From contig JAQTNK010000003.1 in the NCBI GenBank assembly GCA_028713915.1, positions 20,775 to 84,774 on the forward strand: DNA of 64,000 bases, given 5' to 3'. Positions within the stretch are counted from its first letter, which is position 1, and each line of letters starts with the position of its first letter. A model generated the notes under the pieces. That model worked only from the letters and a program-made list of their open reading frames with translations. It was not told the origin of the DNA and did not search any database. Origin of the DNA: Rhodocyclaceae bacterium. Its GTDB lineage: Bacteria > Pseudomonadota > Gammaproteobacteria > Burkholderiales > Rhodocyclaceae. The translations under genes and the position numbers were made by a program. Below, one piece after another: positions 61,153-64,000 of this stretch.

Positions 61153-63687
61153 TCAGCCCGACTGGCTCCCGGGCAACACTGGCGTCAGCCGCCAGATCTC
61201 GGCGTTGTATTCCGCCATCGTCCGGTCGGTGGAGAACTTGCCGCTCGCCGCCGTGTTGAGGATGCTCATGCGCGTCCAGCGCTCGCGGTCGCGATAGGCC
61301 GCCGCGGCGCGTTCCTGGGCGGCGACAAACGAGCGGAAATCCGCCGCCACCAGCCAGGGGTCGTGGCGACTGCGAATGGCCGTGACGATCGGATCGAACA
61401 GTCCCGGCTCGAAGCGGTTGAAATGGCCGGATTCGATCAGCGCCATGACGCGGGCGAAGTCGCGATCGGCCGCGATCGTGGCGTCCGGATCGTAGCCGCC
61501 GCGGGCGTCGTCGACCTGCGCGGCGGTCAGGCCGAAGAGGAAGAAGTTGTCGTCGCCGACTTCCTCCCGGATCTCGATGTTGGCGCCGTCCAGCGTGCCG
61601 ATGGTCACCGCGCCGTTCATCATGAACTTCATGTTGCCGGTGCCCGACGCTTCCTTGCCGGCGGTGGAAATCTGTTCCGACAAATCGGTGCCCGGCGCGA
61701 TCAGCTCCATGGCCGAGACGCGGTAGTTGGGCAGGAAGGCGACCTTGAGGCGGCCGCCGATGTCTTCGTCGCCGTTGACCACGTCCGCCACCTTGCAGAT
61801 CAGGGTGATGATGCGCTTGGCCAGGAAATAGCCGGGCGCGGCCTTGCCGCCGATCAGCACGCAGCGCGGCGTCCAGTTCGCGCTTTCGCCGTGCTTGAGG
61901 CGGGCGTAGAGATGGACGACGTGGAGAATGTTGAGCAGCTGGCGCTTGTATTCGTGCATGCGCTTGACCTGCACGTCGAACAGCGCATCGGGATCGAAGA
62001 CGACGCCGCAGTCGCGCTGGACGAGGTTCGCCAGCCTGGCCTTGTTGGCGCGCTTCACTTCGTGCCAGCGCTGGCGGAAAGCCGCGTCGTCGGCGTAGCG
62101 GGCGAGCCCGCGCAGTTCGTCGAGCTTGGTGATCCAGGCGCTGCCGATGGTGGCGTCGAGCAATTGCGTCAGCCCGGGATTGGCGGCGGCCAGCCAGCGG
62201 CGCTGCGTCACGCCGTTGGTCTTGTTGTTGAACTTCGCCGGCCACAGTGCGTGAAAATCGCGGAACAGCCCTTGCTGGAGAAGCTCGGAATGCAGCGCCG
62301 CGACGCCATTCACCGAAAAGCTGCCGACGACGGCGAGGTAGGCCATGCGCACCTGCGGCTCGGGGCCTTCCTCGATCAGCGACATGCGCGCCAGGCGGAC
62401 GTTGTCGCCGGGCCAGCGCCTGGCCACTTCGTTGAGGAAGCGGGCGTTGATCTCGTAGACGATGTCCATCAGGCGCGGCAGCAATTGGCCGAAGAGCCGC
62501 ACCGACCACTTTTCCAGCGCCTCGGGCAGCAGCGTGTGATTGGTGTAGGCCATGGTGTTGCGGGTGATGTTCCAGGCCTCGTCCCAGCCCAGGCCGTACT
62601 CGTCCATGAGCAGGCGCATGAGTTCGGGCACGGCGCAGCTCGGATGGGTGTCGTTGAGCTGGAAGCAGTTCTTCTGCGCGAACTGGCTGAAGTCGAGGCC
62701 ATGGTGCAGTTCCCAGCGCTCGAGCACGTCCTGGAGGCTGGCCGAGGCGAGGAAATATTGCTGGCGCAACCGCAGTTCCTTGCCGTTCTCGCTGGAATCG
62801 TTGGGGTAGAGAACCATGGTGATGTTCTCGGCGGCGTTCTTGGCCGACACCGATTCCGGATAGGAACCGGCGTTGAATTCGCCGAGGTCGAACTCGTCGG
62901 TGGCCGCCGCGCTCCAGAGCCGCAGCACATTGACGGTGTCGTTGCGGTAACCCGGAATGGGCGTGTCGAAAGGCACCGCCAGCACGTCGTTGCTGTCGAC
63001 CCAGCGCGCGCGCGGCTGGCCGCGGGCATCCTTGTAGAACTCGGTGCGGCCGTAGTACTGGACACGGCGGGTATGTTCCGGCCGCTCCAGTTCCCATGGA
63101 TTGCCGTCGCGCAGCCAGTGATCGGGCTCCTCCACCTGACGGCCGTCGTCGATGTACTGGCGGAACATGCCGTACTCGTAGCGGATGCCGTAGCCCATCA
63201 CCGGCAATTGCAAAGTGGCACAGCTGTCGAGAAAACAGGCGGCCAGCCGGCCGAGGCCGCCGTTGCCGAGACCCGCGTCGTTCTCGTTGTCGAGGATTTC
63301 CTCGATGTCGAGACCCAGCCGGCGCAACACCGCTTCGGTGGTGCTGCCCAGGCCGAGGTTGAGCAGCGCGTTGTTGAGCGTGCGCCCCATCAGGAACTCG
63401 AGCGACAAATAATAGGCATGCTTGGCGCCCTGTTCCTCGTAAGCGTAGCGCGTGCGCTTCGAGCGCTCCATCAGCCGGTCGCGCAAGGCGAGCACCAGCG
63501 CCTGGTAAGGATAGTGGGTCGAGCGGCAGTACTTGTCGCGGCCGAGAAAGGTGCCGAAGTAGCGGCGGATGTCGAGGGCCAGCGATTCCTCGTCCATGCC
63601 GAGCGGCGGCAGTTCGAAGAGTTCGCCGGCGAGTTTCCCCGTATGCTGCGGCTTGAGGCGTAAAGCGTGGTTGTTGTTCTGATCCAT
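61153..63687 (-). CDS. glgP: Glycogen/alpha-glucan phosphorylase
   Basis: An 844-residue PLP enzyme that releases glucose-1-phosphate from glycogen. Motifs are LGLGNGGLGRLAACFLDS (in part NGGLGRLAACFLDS), QLNDTHPSCAVPELMRLL, FNNKTNGVTQRRWL, and the PLP-Lys segment EASGTGNMKFMMNGA. Length is standard. The start ATG at 63687 (MDQNNNHALRL) is preferred to TTG 63723. It is close to glgC, so this is a glycogen metabolism locus. Confidence 0.96.
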   Translation of the reverse strand: MDQNNNHALRLKPQHTGKLAGELFELPPLGMDEESLALDIRRYFGTFLGRDKYCRSTHYPYQALVLALRDRLMERSKRTRYAYEEQGAKHAYYLSLEFLMGRTLNNALLNLGLGSTTEAVLRRLGLDIEEILDNENDAGLGNGGLGRLAACFLDSCATLQLPVMGYGIRYEYGMFRQYIDDGRQVEEPDHWLRDGNPWELERPEHTRRVQYYGRTEFYKDARGQPRARWVDSNDVLAVPFDTPIPGYRNDTVNVLRLWSAAATDEFDLGEFNAGSYPESVSAKNAAENITMVLYPNDSSENGKELRLRQQYFLASASLQDVLERWELHHGLDFSQFAQKNCFQLNDTHPSCAVPELMRLLMDEYGLGWDEAWNITRNTMAYTNHTLLPEALEKWSVRLFGQLLPRLMDIVYEINARFLNEVARRWPGDNVRLARMSLIEEGPEPQVRMAYLAVVGSFSVNGVAALHSELLQQGLFRDFHALWPAKFNNKTNGVTQRRWLAAANPGLTQLLDATIGSAWITKLDELRGLARYADDAAFRQRWHEVKRANKARLANLVQRDCGVVFDPDALFDVQVKRMHEYKRQLLNILHVVHLYARLKHGESANWTPRCVLIGGKAAPGYFLAKRIITLICKVADVVNGDEDIGGRLKVAFLPNYRVSAMELIAPGTDLSEQISTAGKEASGTGNMKFMMNGAVTIGTLDGANIEIREEVGDDNFFLFGLTAAQVDDARGGYDPDATIAADRDFARVMALIESGHFNRFEPGLFDPIVTAIRSRHDPWLVAADFRSFVAAQERAAAAYRDRERWTRMSILNTAASGKFSTDRTMAEYNAEIWRLTPVLPGSQSG

Positions 63688-63833
63688 GGCAGCGGGTGAC
63701 CGAAAGTTGGTGAGGCGGAACAAGCTAAGGGTAAACGAGCGCCGCCAACCGCGCCATGTTCACGTGACTTTCGCGGGCCGGCGCGGAAGCTCCGCGCCGA
63801 AGTGAAGCGTGCTCCCCGCCGCGCGGCCGCGCC

Positions 63834-64000
63834 TTACGCCGGCCGCACGCGCGCCAGCATCTCGCTGGTGATCAGGGTGATGCCGCTGCTGCTGCGGTGG
63901 AAGCGCCGCGCGTCGTCGGCGGCGTCCTCGCCGACCACCAGTCCTTCGGGGATCTTGCAGCCATGATCGACGACGACGCGCGTGAGGCGCGCGTGGCGGC
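63834..64000 (-). CDS. glgC: Glucose-1-phosphate adenylyltransferase, C-terminal end (gene runs off the window)
   Basis: The last 54 codons of GlgC, reading [20 protein letters not shown], then [20 protein letters not shown], and [12 protein letters not shown] with stop TAA at 63836-63834. The enzyme makes ADP-glucose for glycogen synthesis. The C-terminal left-handed helix with [10 protein letters not shown] is diagnostic. It lies 146 bp upstream of glgP on the same strand. Confidence 0.88.
   Translation of the reverse strand, partial: RHARLTRVVVDHGCKIPEGLVVGEDAADDARRFHRSSSGITLITSEMLARVRPA

Overview
The window is GC-rich, densely coded bacterial chromosome from a betaproteobacterium, most likely of the Rhodocyclales type (an inference from gene content). 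The pointers are the petABC-sspA-sspB cluster, the rpsF-priB-rpsR-rplI operon, ffs close to dnaX, a permuted two-piece tmRNA, an Aromatoleum-like tungsten aldehyde oxidoreductase operon and an Isp-type [NiFe] hydrogenase. No rRNA, insertion sequence or prophage was seen.

Layout. 1-4.4 kb: 5' end of purL, a PEBP-family gene, a thioredoxin-TPR chaperone and tex. 4.4-5.75 kb: a ccdAB toxin-antitoxin pair and a decayed type II-C CRISPR locus made of an apparently intact tracrRNA gene, an 84-codon cas9 stump and one CRISPR repeat. 5.7-15.6 kb: HDOD and DUF1345 genes, a LysR regulator facing a lipoprotein gene and a CoA-transferase, an MFS transporter, YffB, an unusual Hsp33, a GST and HU, with two candidate small RNAs. 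15.6-20.5 kb: hynS-isp1-isp2-hynL, on the minus strand. 20.5-31 kb: an M20 hydrolase, the S6/PriB/S18/L9 operon, LemA-GIDE genes, tRNA-Arg(CCT), a PsiF-repeat protein, a C_GCAxxG_C_C protein, a chemoreceptor and a receiver-ATPase protein. 30.5-38.9 kb: sspBA, cytochrome bc1, a family III CoA-transferase, recR-ybaB-dnaX, a Spy-like protein and 4.5S RNA. 39-45.7 kb: aorR-aorA-aorB-aorC1-aorC2-aorD plus a small gene. 46.7-50.1 kb: an ethylene-receptor-like histidine kinase, a CheY-like receiver and an HD-GYP protein. 50.1-64 kb: comEC, a K+ channel, a secreted HExxH protein, lolCD, a cold shock gene, dusC, ssrA, nfeD plus an SPFH protein, glgP and the end of glgC.

How genes work together. The hydrogenase feeds electrons from H2 through Isp1/Isp2 to the membrane, where the bc1 complex may take part in respiration. 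The aor operon would oxidise aldehydes and pass electrons through a four-cluster ferredoxin to FAD subunits that reduce NAD+. SspB delivers tmRNA-tagged proteins to ClpXP, and the tmRNA in the same window encodes the tag ANDERFALAA. Kinase, receiver and HD-GYP form a probable ethylene-to-c-di-GMP relay.

Most notable: the CRISPR relic that kept its tracrRNA, the ethylene-binding sensor kinase, the permuted tmRNA, the duplicated aorC, and regulatory repeats and small-RNA candidates around 9.0-9.6 kb and 11.7-12.0 kb. All calls rest on reading the sequence; no database search was run.
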